Notes: generated by a model from the letters alone, not told the origin. A DNA stretch of 64,000 bases from Rheinheimera hassiensis (GCF_022436675.1 NZ_JAKUJZ010000007.1:1-64000); one strand, 5' to 3'. Counted from the stretch's first letter, positions 14,650-25,632 are shown. Numbers and translations are program-made.

Positions 14650-15978
14650 ATGAGTGACTACAGCCGGATTGCCTGGTCTGAAGGCTTGTTTTTACGGCCA
14701 CAACATTTTCAGCAACAAGAGCGTTACTTCGATTATGCCCGTCAGCAGCAAATGACAATGCAGCTACCTTATGGCTGGGGCGTGCGTCGCTGCGAAATTG
14801 ATCAGCAAAGCCTGAAGTTTGCCCAGTTTGGCCTGGCAGAGCTCGAAGCCGTGCTGCCAGATGGCACTGTGCTGCAATTACCTGCAGTTGAAGCCTTACC
14901 TGCAGCTATTCAGATCCCGAAAACCTGTCGTGATCAACAAGTGTACCTGTGCTTGGCGATGGATAAAGCTAACGGGCAGAATATCAGCTCTGATGACGGC
15001 TCTCACATCAGCCGTTACAGTTATGCCGAACATAGCGTGGCAGACAACAGCTTGTCTGAGGATGCAACCGAGGTATTACAACTGGCCAAGCTAAGGTTAT
15101 TGCTAAAGCTGGAGTCGGAAGATCGCGGTGGTTTTATTTGCATACCGCTGGCACGTATCCGCGAGGTGTCGGAGCAAGGCGAAGTAAAACTGCTGAAAAA
15201 GTATATTCCACCGCTGCTGGATATCCAGCAAGACTCTGAGCTGTCAGCCTTTTTAACTGAAGCTCTGGGTATGCTGTGTCAGCGGGCCGATGCGTTAGCT
15301 GACAGGCTGGGTAAAGGCCAGGGTACAGCCAATTCTATTGCTGATTTTTTAATGCTGCAGGTACTTAACCGCTATGAACCGTTATTCCGGCATTTAAAAA
15401 CCGGTGTACTTGAGCATCCGCTCAGCCTGTACCGGTTAATGATAAGCATGTTGGGCGAACTGGCTACGTTCACCGCACGGCAGAAAAGACCACCGCAATT
15501 TCCGCAGTATCAGCATGATGATTTAACAGCGGTATTCGGTAATTTAAGCGTCATTATGAACCAGACGCTAAGCGTGGTACTGGAGCAAACCGCACAGGCG
15601 TTGCCGCTGGAGCAAGCCAAGTTTGGCATTCTGGTGTCGCCACTGACCGATAAAACCTTGTTGGAGTACGCTCAGTTTGTGCTGGCAGTCAGTGCAGATT
15701 TACCGGCTGAAGATATTCGTAAACATTTGCCGTCGCGGTTAAAAATTGGCCCGGTAGAGCATATTCGTGAATTAGTGAATAACCAGCTACCCGGTATTGC
15801 GGTAACCGGTTTGCCTGTGGCTCCGCGCCAGGTGCCATATCACGCTGGTTACCATTATTTTCAGCTGGATAAAGGCAGTATTTACTGGGAGCGGCTGGCA
15901 AACAGTGGTGGTTTGGCATTGCATTTGTCCGGTAATTACCCCGGCTTGAAAATTGAACTGTGGGCGATTAAAGCCTGA
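14650..15978 (+). CDS. tssK: T6SS baseplate protein TssK
   Basis: A 442-aa protein with the family N-terminus IAWSEGLFLRPQHFQQQERYFD (W, GLFL, PQHFQQ are diagnostic). TssK is a trimeric cytoplasmic adaptor joining the TssF/TssG baseplate wedge to the TssJLM membrane complex. Normal length. AAGGAA ribosome-binding site. A short sequence of 40 bp separates it from tssL. Confidence 0.94.
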   Translation: MSDYSRIAWSEGLFLRPQHFQQQERYFDYARQQQMTMQLPYGWGVRRCEIDQQSLKFAQFGLAELEAVLPDGTVLQLPAVEALPAAIQIPKTCRDQQVYLCLAMDKANGQNISSDDGSHISRYSYAEHSVADNSLSEDATEVLQLAKLRLLLKLESEDRGGFICIPLARIREVSEQGEVKLLKKYIPPLLDIQQDSELSAFLTEALGMLCQRADALADRLGKGQGTANSIADFLMLQVLNRYEPLFRHLKTGVLEHPLSLYRLMISMLGELATFTARQKRPPQFPQYQHDDLTAVFGNLSVIMNQTLSVVLEQTAQALPLEQAKFGILVSPLTDKTLLEYAQFVLAVSADLPAEDIRKHLPSRLKIGPVEHIRELVNNQLPGIAVTGLPVAPRQVPYHAGYHYFQLDKGSIYWERLANSGGLALHLSGNYPGLKIELWAIKA

Positions 15979-16018
15979 CGCCTGTAAAGGTTGTTATGAC
16001 TAACATGGATGACAAAAA

Positions 16019-17329
16019 ATGTCTGATAAAACCGTGATGAAACCCCGTCCGGGTGGCCGGGCTCCTGCTAAAAGCAATGCTCCGGCACCGGTGCAGGAAC
16101 ATACCGGAGATCCGGATAAAACACGCATGGCAGCTCATGTTAAAGCGCCAGACAATATGCAGCGTATGCAGGTGCTGTCTATCAGTGACAATATTCTGAT
16201 TGATGAGGCCGGTGCACTGTTCTCACTGATCCAGCCAATACGCAACACTGTCAGCCATGCTGATGTAGCTAGCCTTAAAACGCAGTGTATTCAGCTAATT
16301 AATCAGTATGAACAACAACTCAGGCACAAAGCTGTCAGTAGCGAATTGATTGAAAATGCGCGTTACTGCATGTGCTCTTTTATCGATGAAGCGGTATTAA
16401 ACACCAGTTGGGGCGGTAACAGCGACTGGGCAACAGAGAGCTTGTTGTCTACGTTTCACAATGAAACCTTTGGTGGCGAATACTTTTTCACGCTGCTTGA
16501 CAGTGCCATCGCCGCACCCCGGGAAAACCTGCTGTTGCTGGAACTGCAATACCTTTGTCTGTCATTTGGTTTTGTCGGCAAAATGCGGGTGGAAGAGCGC
16601 GGTTATGAAAAATTAGAGGGCTACCGCGAACGGGCCTACAAGGCTATCCGCTCACAACGTGGTGAGCCTGAACGGGAATTATCACCTGGCTGGCGCAGCC
16701 AGGTTGTTGCAGCCAGTAAGCTTGAAGCGGAGTTCCCTTTGTGGGTATTTTGCTCGGTAATTGGTGCCGCTTTGCTTGGCAGCTACATGTACCTTAATTA
16801 TCAGATAAACAGCTATTCTGATCAGGTGCACCGTCAGTTAAACAGTCTGGTTAGCTGGCAACAAGATGCGCCACAGGTGGTAACCGCTAAAGCCCGGCAA
16901 GACGCCATAAAACTGCAACAGTTACTACAAACTGAAATCCGCCGCGAGCTGCTTGAGGTCATTGAGCTACCAGACCGGGTGAGGATCCGTGTTGGGCTTG
17001 ACCAACTGTTCAGTCCTGGCAGTACCGGTATTAATGAAGGCTTTGCACCCATAGCGGTGAAAATTGCCCGGGCACTGGAAAGTACCGAGGGGCGTATCCT
17101 CGTTAGCGGTTATACCGATAATTTACCCATTTTTACCAGTAAATATCCGTCTAACTGGCATTTATCGCTGGCGCGGGCCAATGCCATGTCGGATGCTCTG
17201 GCGTCAGGAGCCGATTTACGCGGCCGTCTTTGGCCTGAAGGGCATGGCGATGCCAACCCGATAGCGCCAAATGACAGCGCAGCTAATCGCGCATTGAACC
17301 GGCGGGTAGAAATAGACCTGTTACAGTAA
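16019..17329 (+). CDS. tssL: T6SS inner-membrane protein TssL with OmpA-like peptidoglycan-binding domain
   Basis: A 436-aa fusion. After a ~50-residue Pro/Ala-rich leader comes the DotU domain (~60-240, with ENARYCMCSFIDEAVLNTSW and GEYFFTLLD), one membrane helix (~245-265, WVFCSVIGAALLGSYMYL), and a periplasmic OmpA domain (~320-436) with SGYTDNLPI and a LSLARANAMSDAL helix, ending NRRVEIDLL. It is thus the evolved TssL that itself binds the cell wall, so no separate TagL is needed. Followed by tssM after 22 bp. Confidence 0.94.
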   Translation: MSDKTVMKPRPGGRAPAKSNAPAPVQEHTGDPDKTRMAAHVKAPDNMQRMQVLSISDNILIDEAGALFSLIQPIRNTVSHADVASLKTQCIQLINQYEQQLRHKAVSSELIENARYCMCSFIDEAVLNTSWGGNSDWATESLLSTFHNETFGGEYFFTLLDSAIAAPRENLLLLELQYLCLSFGFVGKMRVEERGYEKLEGYRERAYKAIRSQRGEPERELSPGWRSQVVAASKLEAEFPLWVFCSVIGAALLGSYMYLNYQINSYSDQVHRQLNSLVSWQQDAPQVVTAKARQDAIKLQQLLQTEIRRELLEVIELPDRVRIRVGLDQLFSPGSTGINEGFAPIAVKIARALESTEGRILVSGYTDNLPIFTSKYPSNWHLSLARANAMSDALASGADLRGRLWPEGHGDANPIAPNDSAANRALNRRVEIDLLQ

Positions 17330-17351
17330 CGCCTTAAGCAAGGGAAGTGTT

Positions 17352-20300
17352 ATGAAAGTTAAATCAGCGCTGCAACCGGTTGTGCGGTTGTTTAAATCCA
17401 GCGTCTTTATCACCGTATTGGGTCTTACGGCCTTAGCTCTGCTTATATGGTTTGGTGGCCCGTTGCTGGCTATTGCCGGTTATGAGCCGCTGGCAAGTGC
17501 CACCGCACGGTTGCTGACGTTATTGGTTATTGCTCTGGTATGGGGTGGTAGCCATTATATTAAAGGATTACGTGAAAGCCGCTCGCACAAGCAGGCGGTA
17601 GATACGCTGCTAAATGGCGAAGAGCATCAGCAGCATGATGAGCTGGCCCGGCGCGATATTGAAGTACTGCGTGAGCGCATGCAAAAGGCGCTGGACATTC
17701 TAAAGCATGCCCGTTTTAGTAAAGCGCGGGATATATACCAGTTGCCCTGGTATATGCTGATAGGCCCGCCGGGCTCAGGCAAAACGACTGCGCTGCATAA
17801 TTCCGGGCTTGAATTTCCGCTAAAAGAACATATGGGCATGGATGCCATTGAAGGCATTGGTGGTACCCGTCAGTGTGACTGGTGGTTTACTAATCAGGCT
17901 GTATTAATAGACACCGCCGGGCGTTATACCACGCAGGACAGCCATGCTGCGCAGGATTCTACTGCCTGGCAGGGTTTTCTTGGTTTGTTACGTAAACACC
18001 GGCCGCGCCGGCCGATAAACGGTGTCATTGTGTTTGTGAGTCTGGCCGATTTACTGAACCAAACCCGTACCGAGCGTAATTTGCATGCCCGTGCGATTAA
18101 ACAACGGGTGCAAGAGCTACAGAACCAGCTGGGGATGACTTTTCCGGTTTACGTCATGTTTACCAAGGCAGATCTGATTGCCGGTTTTACTGAGTTTTTT
18201 GATATTCTTACCCCTGAAGAGCGTGAGCAGGTATGGGGTATGACCTTTGATGTTGCTCAGGCAGACAGTGAAAAAGGCGTAGTGGCACAGTTTAACAAAG
18301 AGTTTCACGCCATCATTAACCGCTTAACCCAACGTTTATTCAGCCGGTTACAGTACGAGCATGATCAGGAAAATCGTGCTGCTATTTACGAGTTTCCGCG
18401 CCAGCTAAGATTGCTGCAAAGTGCTGCGGATGACTTTCTCAAAGAAATTTTCGCACCAAATCCATTTGAAAAAGCCACTATGTTGCGTGGTGTTTATATC
18501 GCCAGTGCCACGCAGGAAGGCGTGCCCATTGATCGCATAATGTCACAGCTTGGCAGTAACTTTGGCTTAGCTGAACCGCCACTGCGCCGCCAGACCGGCG
18601 AGGGCAAGGGCTACTTTATCAAACGCTTCTTTGAGGAAATTGTCATTCCGGAGCGCGAACTGGCTTCGGTTAATCTGCATCATAAAAATAAGCATCGCTG
18701 GATCCGTCGCGGCGTGCTTGCAGGCACTGCGGTAACAGCATGCTGGTTGCTGGTAGCCTGGACAGGCAGTTACAACTGGAACAGCCGCCTGGTTGATCAG
18801 GTTACCGCATCCGTTAATGACTATCAGCAGCTGGCGGCTTCAGCCAAACCTCAGCAGGACGTAGTCGCACTTAACGAACAACTTAACCTGTTACGTGATT
18901 TACCAGCCGGTTACTCGGGCGTGATCCCGGTTGATGGCCCGAAAAACCTCGGTTTATACCAGGGCGACAAGCTTGGACAAGCCGGTAAAACGGCCTATCA
19001 GCATGGCTTGTATCATAGTTTTGTGCCTTATTTTACCCAGGTATTAACGGAGGAAATGCAGCTGAATGCAGAGCATCGTGATTACCTGTATGAAACCCTT
19101 AAAACCTATCTGATGGTATTTCGCCCGGAGCATTTTAATGCCGAGCAGCTTAGCTCCTGGTTTGCCCTTTATACCGAGCGCCAGTATCCCGGTGATGTCA
19201 GCCAGCCACTGCGTTTGTCGTTACAAAACCACCTGCAGGCGTTGTTAGAAAGTGGCATTAAAGGTGCGACCTACCAGCAAGATGTGGTGGTTGCTGCACG
19301 CGAATTGTTACTGACAGTGCCACTGGCTGAGAGGGCTTATCAGCGGGTGCGCACCGAGCTGATGAAAAGCCATATTCCAGATTTTCGTCTGGCGGATGTA
19401 CTAGGCACCGATGGCATAAAAGTGGTTAAGCGTAAGAGTGGTTTGCCATTACAGCAAGGCATTTCAGGGCTTTATACCTATAAAGGTTTTCATGGTCTGT
19501 TTAACATTGAAAAACGCCGCATTATCAGAAGCCTGATGCAGGACAGCTGGGTATATGGCGAAGCTGCAGACGGTGAAGACGGGGCGGCCGATACCACGCT
19601 GTCTGATCAGGTGAGCGAAAAGTATCTGCGTGACTATATATATGTATGGCAAGAGTTACTGGACGATATCAGCATCAGTTCTGTTAGTGACGTTGAACAG
19701 GGTGTGTTTGTTACCCGGGCACTGGCAGGGCCAGAGCAGCCAATACAAAGTATCATCCGCGCTGTGCAGCAAAATGTACGGCTGACAAGTTTGCCGGAAT
19801 CAGCTGAAGCGAATATGGCAAAAGATGTGGCTGGTAAGGTTGCAGATACACAATTTTCCAGCCAGAAAGCCCGTTTAAACCGGCTGTTGCCTGACAATAT
19901 GTCTGCGTTAGAGCAACAGTTACCTGGTATTGAGGTTGAGCAGGCTTTTAGCGAAGTACTGAGTATTCAGGAGCCACAGCTGGAGCAAATTGCTCAAACC
20001 AGCCGCATGTATCACGATTATCTTGAACGCTTATATGTGCCCGGCGGAATGGCCCGCCAAGCCTATGCTAATCAGCTAAATGGTGAAGGTGGCAACGAGC
20101 TTAGCGTGGCACTGCGCCGGCTGAAAAGCGATATCCCATCACCTTTTTCTGACTGGCTTGGCGGTTTATCCACCGATACTACCAGGTTGTTTGCCAAAGG
20201 TAGCCGTCAGCATATTAATGAAGCCTGGCAAGGCACAGTGCTGGCAGAATACAGAAGGGCAATTGCTGATCGTTACCCGCTGAACCGGCGCTCAAAAGAA

Positions 20301-20900
20301 GATATTAAGCTTAGAGACTTTGAACGCTTCTTTGGTTATGACGGTACGCTGGATGTGTTCTTCAAGGACTATTTACAGCCCTTTGTTAACACCAGTAGCA
20401 AAACCTGGACCTTTAAACGCGATATTGGGCTGGACCAGAGTATTCTGAAAACCTTCCAGTCGGCTCAGCAGATCCGGGCAGCATTTTTTGACGGTGGCAG
20501 CCAGAAGCTGAAAGTAGGCTTTAGTTTAAGGCCGGTGTATCTGGACCGGCATATTACACATTTATTGCTTGAACTTGACGGACAAGAGCTGTCGTACCGG
20601 CATGGTCCAACCCGCTCGCGGCAGTTTTTCTGGCCGGGAGATCGCAATAAATTACAAACCCGCCTTGTGTTTACACCGGCAAACTCTGGGTTGCCATCCA
20701 ACATCAGCCAGGAAGGCGAGTGGTCATGGTTCCGCTTTCTTGATGAGTTAACTGAAGCCCGGCCGCAAACCCGAACTGATAAAGTTCTGCATCTGGCGGT
20801 GCAGGGTAATAAAGCACGGGTAGAACTGGTACCTGATACCGTTAACAATCCATTTTGGAGCAGCGCATTGGAGACCTTCAGTTGTCCGGCAAGTCTATAA
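17352..20900 (+). CDS. tssM: T6SS inner-membrane protein TssM (IcmF)
   Basis: A 1182-aa protein spanning the envelope and joining TssL to TssJ. Two N-terminal membrane helices (~18-42 and ~52-70), a cytoplasmic NTPase-like domain with Walker A GPPGSGKT at 138-145 and IDTAGRY as Walker B region, a third helix at ~455-475, and a long periplasmic part ending in the beta-rich TssM C-terminal domain. The intact Walker A suggests an ATP/GTP-binding variety. The length is normal. Overlaps the start of tagF. Confidence 0.95.
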   Translation: MKVKSALQPVVRLFKSSVFITVLGLTALALLIWFGGPLLAIAGYEPLASATARLLTLLVIALVWGGSHYIKGLRESRSHKQAVDTLLNGEEHQQHDELARRDIEVLRERMQKALDILKHARFSKARDIYQLPWYMLIGPPGSGKTTALHNSGLEFPLKEHMGMDAIEGIGGTRQCDWWFTNQAVLIDTAGRYTTQDSHAAQDSTAWQGFLGLLRKHRPRRPINGVIVFVSLADLLNQTRTERNLHARAIKQRVQELQNQLGMTFPVYVMFTKADLIAGFTEFFDILTPEEREQVWGMTFDVAQADSEKGVVAQFNKEFHAIINRLTQRLFSRLQYEHDQENRAAIYEFPRQLRLLQSAADDFLKEIFAPNPFEKATMLRGVYIASATQEGVPIDRIMSQLGSNFGLAEPPLRRQTGEGKGYFIKRFFEEIVIPERELASVNLHHKNKHRWIRRGVLAGTAVTACWLLVAWTGSYNWNSRLVDQVTASVNDYQQLAASAKPQQDVVALNEQLNLLRDLPAGYSGVIPVDGPKNLGLYQGDKLGQAGKTAYQHGLYHSFVPYFTQVLTEEMQLNAEHRDYLYETLKTYLMVFRPEHFNAEQLSSWFALYTERQYPGDVSQPLRLSLQNHLQALLESGIKGATYQQDVVVAARELLLTVPLAERAYQRVRTELMKSHIPDFRLADVLGTDGIKVVKRKSGLPLQQGISGLYTYKGFHGLFNIEKRRIIRSLMQDSWVYGEAADGEDGAADTTLSDQVSEKYLRDYIYVWQELLDDISISSVSDVEQGVFVTRALAGPEQPIQSIIRAVQQNVRLTSLPESAEANMAKDVAGKVADTQFSSQKARLNRLLPDNMSALEQQLPGIEVEQAFSEVLSIQEPQLEQIAQTSRMYHDYLERLYVPGGMARQAYANQLNGEGGNELSVALRRLKSDIPSPFSDWLGGLSTDTTRLFAKGSRQHINEAWQGTVLAEYRRAIADRYPLNRRSKEDIKLRDFERFFGYDGTLDVFFKDYLQPFVNTSSKTWTFKRDIGLDQSILKTFQSAQQIRAAFFDGGSQKLKVGFSLRPVYLDRHITHLLLELDGQELSYRHGPTRSRQFFWPGDRNKLQTRLVFTPANSGLPSNISQEGEWSWFRFLDELTEARPQTRTDKVLHLAVQGNKARVELVPDTVNNPFWSSALETFSCPASL

Positions 20901-21604
20901 CCGAAATAGGGATATGCGGCAAAATTCCCAGTCGCGGCGATTTTATTACCCAGGGGCTGACAGCAGATTTTGTTGATGCCTGGAACGAGTGGTTACAGGC
21001 CGTTTTAGCTGTCAGCCGTGAACAGTTAGGCGCTGATTGGCTTGACACCTATCTGACCAGCCCTATCTGGCATTTTGCCATATCGCCAGGTGTATGTGGC
21101 ACCGAAGGAAAAATGGGCTGCCTGATGCCAAGCGTTGATCAGGTAGGGCGGCATTATCCGTTTACTGTCAGCCGGTCTTTGGCCTGTACACCGGTGCATG
21201 CCAGATTACAGTCTGGCTGGGCTGAGGTTTTAGAGCAGCAGGTATTACATACCCTGGATGATGATTTCTCATTTGAACCCTGGCTCGCAGCATTAAAGGC
21301 TGCAGAGTTTAACTGGCCACAGGCAGCGCAGATAAGCTGCCCTGTAATGTCGGCTAGTCAGGGGCGGCCTGCCTGGGTATTGCGCTCAGAAGAGGAACCT
21401 GATGCCGCCAGCTTATTGCATCATAGCTACCGGCAACAATTTGGCCGTTATTGCTTGTGGTGGACAGCAGGGTCTGAGCACGTCGAGCCCTGCACTTTGG
21501 TTACCAGTGGTTTACCGCAGGTCGGGCAGTTTGCTGCCATGTTAAATGGCGACTGGCAGCGCTGGCAGTGGCAACTGGCTGATATCAACTCAAACGGATC
21601 TTAA
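20882..21604 (+). CDS. tagF: T6SS-associated protein TagF
   Basis: A 240-aa protein of the TagF/ImpM family, whose start GICGKIPSRGDFI(T/x)QGL is diagnostic, with WHFAISPGVCG and MPSVDQVGRHYPF following. In Pseudomonas, TagF represses T6SS by sequestering Fha. No ATG is available: TTG 20882 has GGAG (20870-20873) at a fair distance, an earlier TTG at 20855 is possible. Either start lies within the end of tssM in another frame, so translation is probably coupled. Three bases separate it from pppA. Confidence 0.88.
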   Translation: MSGKSITEIGICGKIPSRGDFITQGLTADFVDAWNEWLQAVLAVSREQLGADWLDTYLTSPIWHFAISPGVCGTEGKMGCLMPSVDQVGRHYPFTVSRSLACTPVHARLQSGWAEVLEQQVLHTLDDDFSFEPWLAALKAAEFNWPQAAQISCPVMSASQGRPAWVLRSEEEPDAASLLHHSYRQQFGRYCLWWTAGSEHVEPCTLVTSGLPQVGQFAAMLNGDWQRWQWQLADINSNGS

Positions 21605-21606
21605 CT

Positions 21607-22377
21607 ATGAAACAGGTCGTTTCTCATGCCCAGACACACAAGGGATTAGTCAGAAAGCTAAATGAAGATGCCTGTCTGGATCTTGCCGACAGCGGAGTAT
21701 GGGTTGTCGCTGATGGTATGGGTGGGCATGCCGCAGGTGATATTGCCAGCCAGTTAGTAGTAGATACCATACGTTTAGCTATGCAGCGCGGCGAAGCTGC
21801 CAGCGTAAACCTTATAACGCAAGCGTTGCATCAGGCAAATGCCGAGCTGTGTCGTTACAGCCAGCAACATTTAGATGGCCATACTGCAGGCTCTACCGTC
21901 GTCGTATTATTGCTGGATAAAGTGCATTACCACTTTCTCTGGGCTGGTGACAGCCGGGGCTATTTATTGCGTCATCAGCAATTGCGGCAGTTAACCCGCG
22001 ACCATAGCCAGGTAAATGACATGGTAGAGCAAGGTTTACTGAGTAGCAGTGAGGCAGAGCAGCACGAACTGGCAAATGTGATAACCCGGGCCGTAGGGGT
22101 AGATCCGCATGTTAGTATTGATATTGTCAGCGGCGTCTGGCAACCCGGAGATCTGTTTTTGTTATGTAGCGACGGCCTGAACAAAGAGCTGACAGACGCT
22201 GAGATATGTCAGTATCTGGCGCATAACAACATTGCTGAAGCAAACCGGGCCTTACTGCATTCAACGCTGGTTGCCGGTGCCCGGGACAATGTTACCTGTA
22301 TTCTGGTTAAGGTAAATAACGATCCACAAAATGTTAATGACAAGGATAGGACAATTCCGCTATTTATGAATAATTAG
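21607..22377 (+). CDS. pppA: T6SS PP2C-family phosphatase (PppA type)
   Basis: A 256-aa metal-dependent Ser/Thr phosphatase. PP2C motifs: RKLNEDA (17-22), VVADGMGGHAAGD (33-45, metal ligands), AGDSRGYL, LLCSDGLNKELTD and ARDNVTCILV (second metal Asp). It removes phosphate from Fha and so opposes the PpkA kinase. It directly follows tagF, grouping the two negative regulators. Confidence 0.93.
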   Translation: MKQVVSHAQTHKGLVRKLNEDACLDLADSGVWVVADGMGGHAAGDIASQLVVDTIRLAMQRGEAASVNLITQALHQANAELCRYSQQHLDGHTAGSTVVVLLLDKVHYHFLWAGDSRGYLLRHQQLRQLTRDHSQVNDMVEQGLLSSSEAEQHELANVITRAVGVDPHVSIDIVSGVWQPGDLFLLCSDGLNKELTDAEICQYLAHNNIAEANRALLHSTLVAGARDNVTCILVKVNNDPQNVNDKDRTIPLFMNN

Positions 22378-22394
22378 AAAATATTAGTTAACTG

Positions 22395-22423
22395 TTGTCA
22401 TCATTAAAACAATAAAGTAACAT
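22395..22423 (+). promoter_or_regulatory. putative internal promoter before tssA
   Basis: TTGTCA (22395-22400) and TAACAT (22418-22423), spacer 17, in the 80-bp gap between pppA and tssA. The -35 is shared with the candidate hcp promoter. Confidence 0.4.
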
Positions 22424-22458
22424 ATTTGGCTGGATAACGTCTCATTTGGGTTGTTGTG

Positions 22459-23556
22459 ATGGATTACAGTGAATTAATTGACTTTGAAATGTTAATTGAG
22501 GGCGTGGATGATGCTGCGCCTGCTGGCACAGATCCGCGTACTGATATTTCACCTACTTCACAGTATTATCAGTTAAAAGATATCCGTGGCCAGGCCCGGG
22601 CTAATGAACGCGCTTTGCTGGCCGAAGATGAAGATTTTCAGGCACTGGCGTCAGACTGGCGCCCACTGGCAGAAAAAATCCCGGTAATTTTATGTAGCCA
22701 GGTTAAAGATCTTGAATATGCCGCCTGGTTAATAGAAGCACTGTGCCGCACTCATGGTTTTGCTGGTTTAAGTGCAGGCTTTAAAACAACCCGGTTATTA
22801 ATAGAACATTTTTGGTCAAGCCTTTACCCGCAACCTGATGAAGATGGTATGGAGGTTCGTATTGCACCTCTGATTGGCCTCAACGGTTATGAGGGAGATG
22901 GTGCCCTCATTACCCCTATCCTGAGCATCCCACTAACTGATATTACCGCGCACGGCCAGTTTGCCTGCTGGCAGTATGAGCGAGCTTCTGATATTTCACG
23001 CAAAGACGAGAAACGTCAGAAGCAAAAAGCCGATGCCGGCATCGCCACGCTGGAGCAAATTAAAGATGCAGTGGCAGAAACGTCTGCCGGGTTCTATCAG
23101 CAACTAAAACTGCAAATTGAAACTGCCATCACCGAGTTTGCCATGCTGTCCCAAGCGATGGATGCCGCCATGAATGGCGAGCCACAGCCAACCAGCGCTA
23201 TTAGCAAAGCCTTACATAAATGCCTTGATGCAGTGAATTATCTGGCGGCTGACAAGCTTGCACAGTTCGCCATAAGCGCCGAGCAGGCAATAACAACTGA
23301 TGCAGACGGGCAGGTGATTAGCCATGCAGATCCGGTGCAGCAGCAGGTTCAGACGCGCGAACAAGTATTGTTAAGTCTGAAACAATCAGCCGAGTTCTTT
23401 CGTAAAACCGAGCCACACTCGCCCATTTCATATGCATTGGAGCAAGTTGTGCACTGGAGCACTCTGAGTTTACCAGAGCTGTTGCAGGAGCTTATTGATG
23501 ATAACAACAGCCGTAACCATTACTTCCGGCTGGCGGGAATACCGCAACAAAAGTAA
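22459..23556 (+). CDS. tssA: T6SS protein TssA (ImpA N-terminal domain)
   Basis: A 365-aa protein with an ImpA-type N-terminal domain (first ~180 residues: PAGTDPRTD, YYQLKDIRGQARANERALL, WRPLAEKIPVIL and the LIEHFWSSLYPQPDEDGMEVRIAPL signature). TssA primes baseplate docking and sheath polymerisation. The short C-terminal part marks it as a ~40 kDa TssA. A GTG lies directly before the ATG at 22459. A 58-bp gap separates it from tssB. Confidence 0.92.
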   Translation: MDYSELIDFEMLIEGVDDAAPAGTDPRTDISPTSQYYQLKDIRGQARANERALLAEDEDFQALASDWRPLAEKIPVILCSQVKDLEYAAWLIEALCRTHGFAGLSAGFKTTRLLIEHFWSSLYPQPDEDGMEVRIAPLIGLNGYEGDGALITPILSIPLTDITAHGQFACWQYERASDISRKDEKRQKQKADAGIATLEQIKDAVAETSAGFYQQLKLQIETAITEFAMLSQAMDAAMNGEPQPTSAISKALHKCLDAVNYLAADKLAQFAISAEQAITTDADGQVISHADPVQQQVQTREQVLLSLKQSAEFFRKTEPHSPISYALEQVVHWSTLSLPELLQELIDDNNSRNHYFRLAGIPQQK

Positions 23557-23614
23557 TGCCCTTTGTGCGGGCATGAACTGAAATTAACAACAGCTGAGTA
23601 ACAGGAGAAAGTCA

Positions 23615-24115
23615 ATGGAAAGTATTCACAGCAAATTATCCCGGGTGCGTAAGCCCCGTGTGCATATTACTTATGACGTTGAAACAGAAGGAGCTGCGGT
23701 TAAAAAAGAACTGCCTTTTGTTGTTGGTGTAATGGGCGATTTTGCCGGCCATAACACTGAAGCGTTAAAACCACTAAAAGATCGCCGCTTTGTGCAGATT
23801 GACCGCGATAACTTCGACGAAGTGTTAAAGCGGATGAATCCGAAACTGAATTTCAAAGTGGATAACAAACTGGCCGGTGATGACAGTCAGTTCAGTGTTG
23901 AGCTGGAATTTAAGTCTATGCAGGACTTTGAACCCGCAGCTATCGTCAAACAGGTTGAACCACTGGATAAATTGATGGCAACGCGTAACAAACTGCGTGA
24001 TCTGATGACCAAGATCGATCGCTCAGAAGAGTTAGAAAATATTCTGGAACGTGTGCTTAATAGTAACGAAGATCTGCAAAAGCTGGCGCAGGATCTCAGC
24101 ATAGAGGATAAATAA
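23615..24115 (+). CDS. tssB: T6SS contractile sheath small subunit TssB
   Basis: A 166-aa protein (VipA family): [35 protein letters not shown], the [20 protein letters not shown] segment, and a helical C-terminus that is bound by the ClpV N-domain. It forms the sheath with TssC. Ribosome-binding site CAGGAG. One base separates its stop from the start of tssC. Confidence 0.96.
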   Translation: MESIHSKLSRVRKPRVHITYDVETEGAAVKKELPFVVGVMGDFAGHNTEALKPLKDRRFVQIDRDNFDEVLKRMNPKLNFKVDNKLAGDDSQFSVELEFKSMQDFEPAAIVKQVEPLDKLMATRNKLRDLMTKIDRSEELENILERVLNSNEDLQKLAQDLSIEDK

Positions 24116-24116
24116 C

Positions 24117-25610
24117 ATGAGTACGGAAGCTTTACTGGAACAGCATGATAATGCTCAGGGCTCAGCCAGTTCTTTGTTAGAACAGGCAATCGGTGCCACC
24201 AAACAAACCGACGCATCTCGTGCTGAAGAATTGTTACGCACCCTGACCGAAGAAGCACTGAGCGGCACGGTCAGCTGGAATAAAAACTTAACGGTGACCT
24301 TTAACGAGGCGATTAACCGTTTAGATGAGCTAATCTCAAATCAACTTGCCGCCATTATGCATACACCGGCTTTTCAGAAGCTGGAAGGTAGCTGGCGTGG
24401 CCTGAACCATCTGGTAATGAATTCTGAAACCAGTGCTTCACTTAAAATCCGCATGATCAGCATGAGTAAAAAAGAGTTGTATAAGGATTTAAGCAAAGCC
24501 GTTGAATTTGACCAAAGCCAAACCTTTAAAAAGGTATATGAGTCAGAGTTTGGTACTCCAGGTGGTGAACCATATGGCGCCATTATCGGTGATTATGAAT
24601 TTACTAATCACCCGGAGGACATTGAAACATTAACCTATATGTCAAATGTGGCGGCAGCGGGTTTCTGTCCGTTTTTATCTGCAGCATCACCGGCGTTATT
24701 CGGCTTTGACGAGTGGACTGAACTGTCAAAACCTCGCGATCTGGAGAAGATTTTTGAATCTCTGGAATACACCAAATGGCGTTCTTTCCGTGACAGCGAT
24801 GACTCGCGTTTTGTCACATTAACCATGCCCCGCGTACTGGCGCGCCTGCCTTATGGTAGTGCCACCAGCCCGATAGAAGAGTTTGGCTTTGAAGAGTTTG
24901 AGCTTGACGGACAAAAGGGTGTGGCGAAAACAACCAATCATTCAGAATATTGCTGGATGAACGCAGCCTATGTTATGGGTTCAAAACTGACAAACGCTTT
25001 TGCCCAGTATGGTTTCTGCACGGCTATTCGTGGTGCTGAAGGCGGCGGTAAAGTTGAAGGTTTACCAAGTCATATCTTTATGAGTGATGATGGTGATCCG
25101 GATCTGAAATGCCCAACAGAAATTGGCATTACTGATCGGCGTGAAGCTGAACTTGGCAAAATGGGTTTCCTGCCGTTATGTCACTATAAAAATACCGATT
25201 ATGCGGTGTTCTTTGGTGCGCAAACTGCGCAGAAGCCGAAAAAATACGACACGCCAGAAGCCACTGCCAATGCGGCCATTTCTGCCCGCCTGCCGTACCT
25301 GATGGCAACGTCGCGCTTTGCTCACTACCTGAAAGTACTAGCGCGCGACAAAATCGGCAGCTTTATGGAAGCCGAAGATGTAGAAGTGTGGTTAAACCGC
25401 TGGATTTTAACCTACGTCAATGCTTCAGAAGGCAGTGGTCAGGAAGTTCGTGCCCGCTATCCGTTGGCCGATGCCAAGGTTCAGGTTCGTGAAATCCCTG
25501 GTCGTCCTGGTTCTTACAATGCAGTTGCCTGGTTACGGCCATGGCTGCAACTGGAAGAGCTGTCTACGTCGCTGCGTCTGGTAGCAAAAATCCCTGAGAT
25601 GGGTGGTTAA
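24117..25610 (+). CDS. tssC: T6SS contractile sheath large subunit TssC
   Basis: A 497-aa protein of the VipB family, the outer sheath subunit. Family marks: [71 protein letters not shown], and a C-terminal [23 protein letters not shown]. Normal length, directly behind tssB as usual. It is followed by a hairpin and then a second TssC-like gene. Confidence 0.96.
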   Translation: MSTEALLEQHDNAQGSASSLLEQAIGATKQTDASRAEELLRTLTEEALSGTVSWNKNLTVTFNEAINRLDELISNQLAAIMHTPAFQKLEGSWRGLNHLVMNSETSASLKIRMISMSKKELYKDLSKAVEFDQSQTFKKVYESEFGTPGGEPYGAIIGDYEFTNHPEDIETLTYMSNVAAAGFCPFLSAASPALFGFDEWTELSKPRDLEKIFESLEYTKWRSFRDSDDSRFVTLTMPRVLARLPYGSATSPIEEFGFEEFELDGQKGVAKTTNHSEYCWMNAAYVMGSKLTNAFAQYGFCTAIRGAEGGGKVEGLPSHIFMSDDGDPDLKCPTEIGITDRREAELGKMGFLPLCHYKNTDYAVFFGAQTAQKPKKYDTPEATANAAISARLPYLMATSRFAHYLKVLARDKIGSFMEAEDVEVWLNRWILTYVNASEGSGQEVRARYPLADAKVQVREIPGRPGSYNAVAWLRPWLQLEELSTSLRLVAKIPEMGG

Positions 25611-25632
25611 CACTGTTAACAACACTATTTAT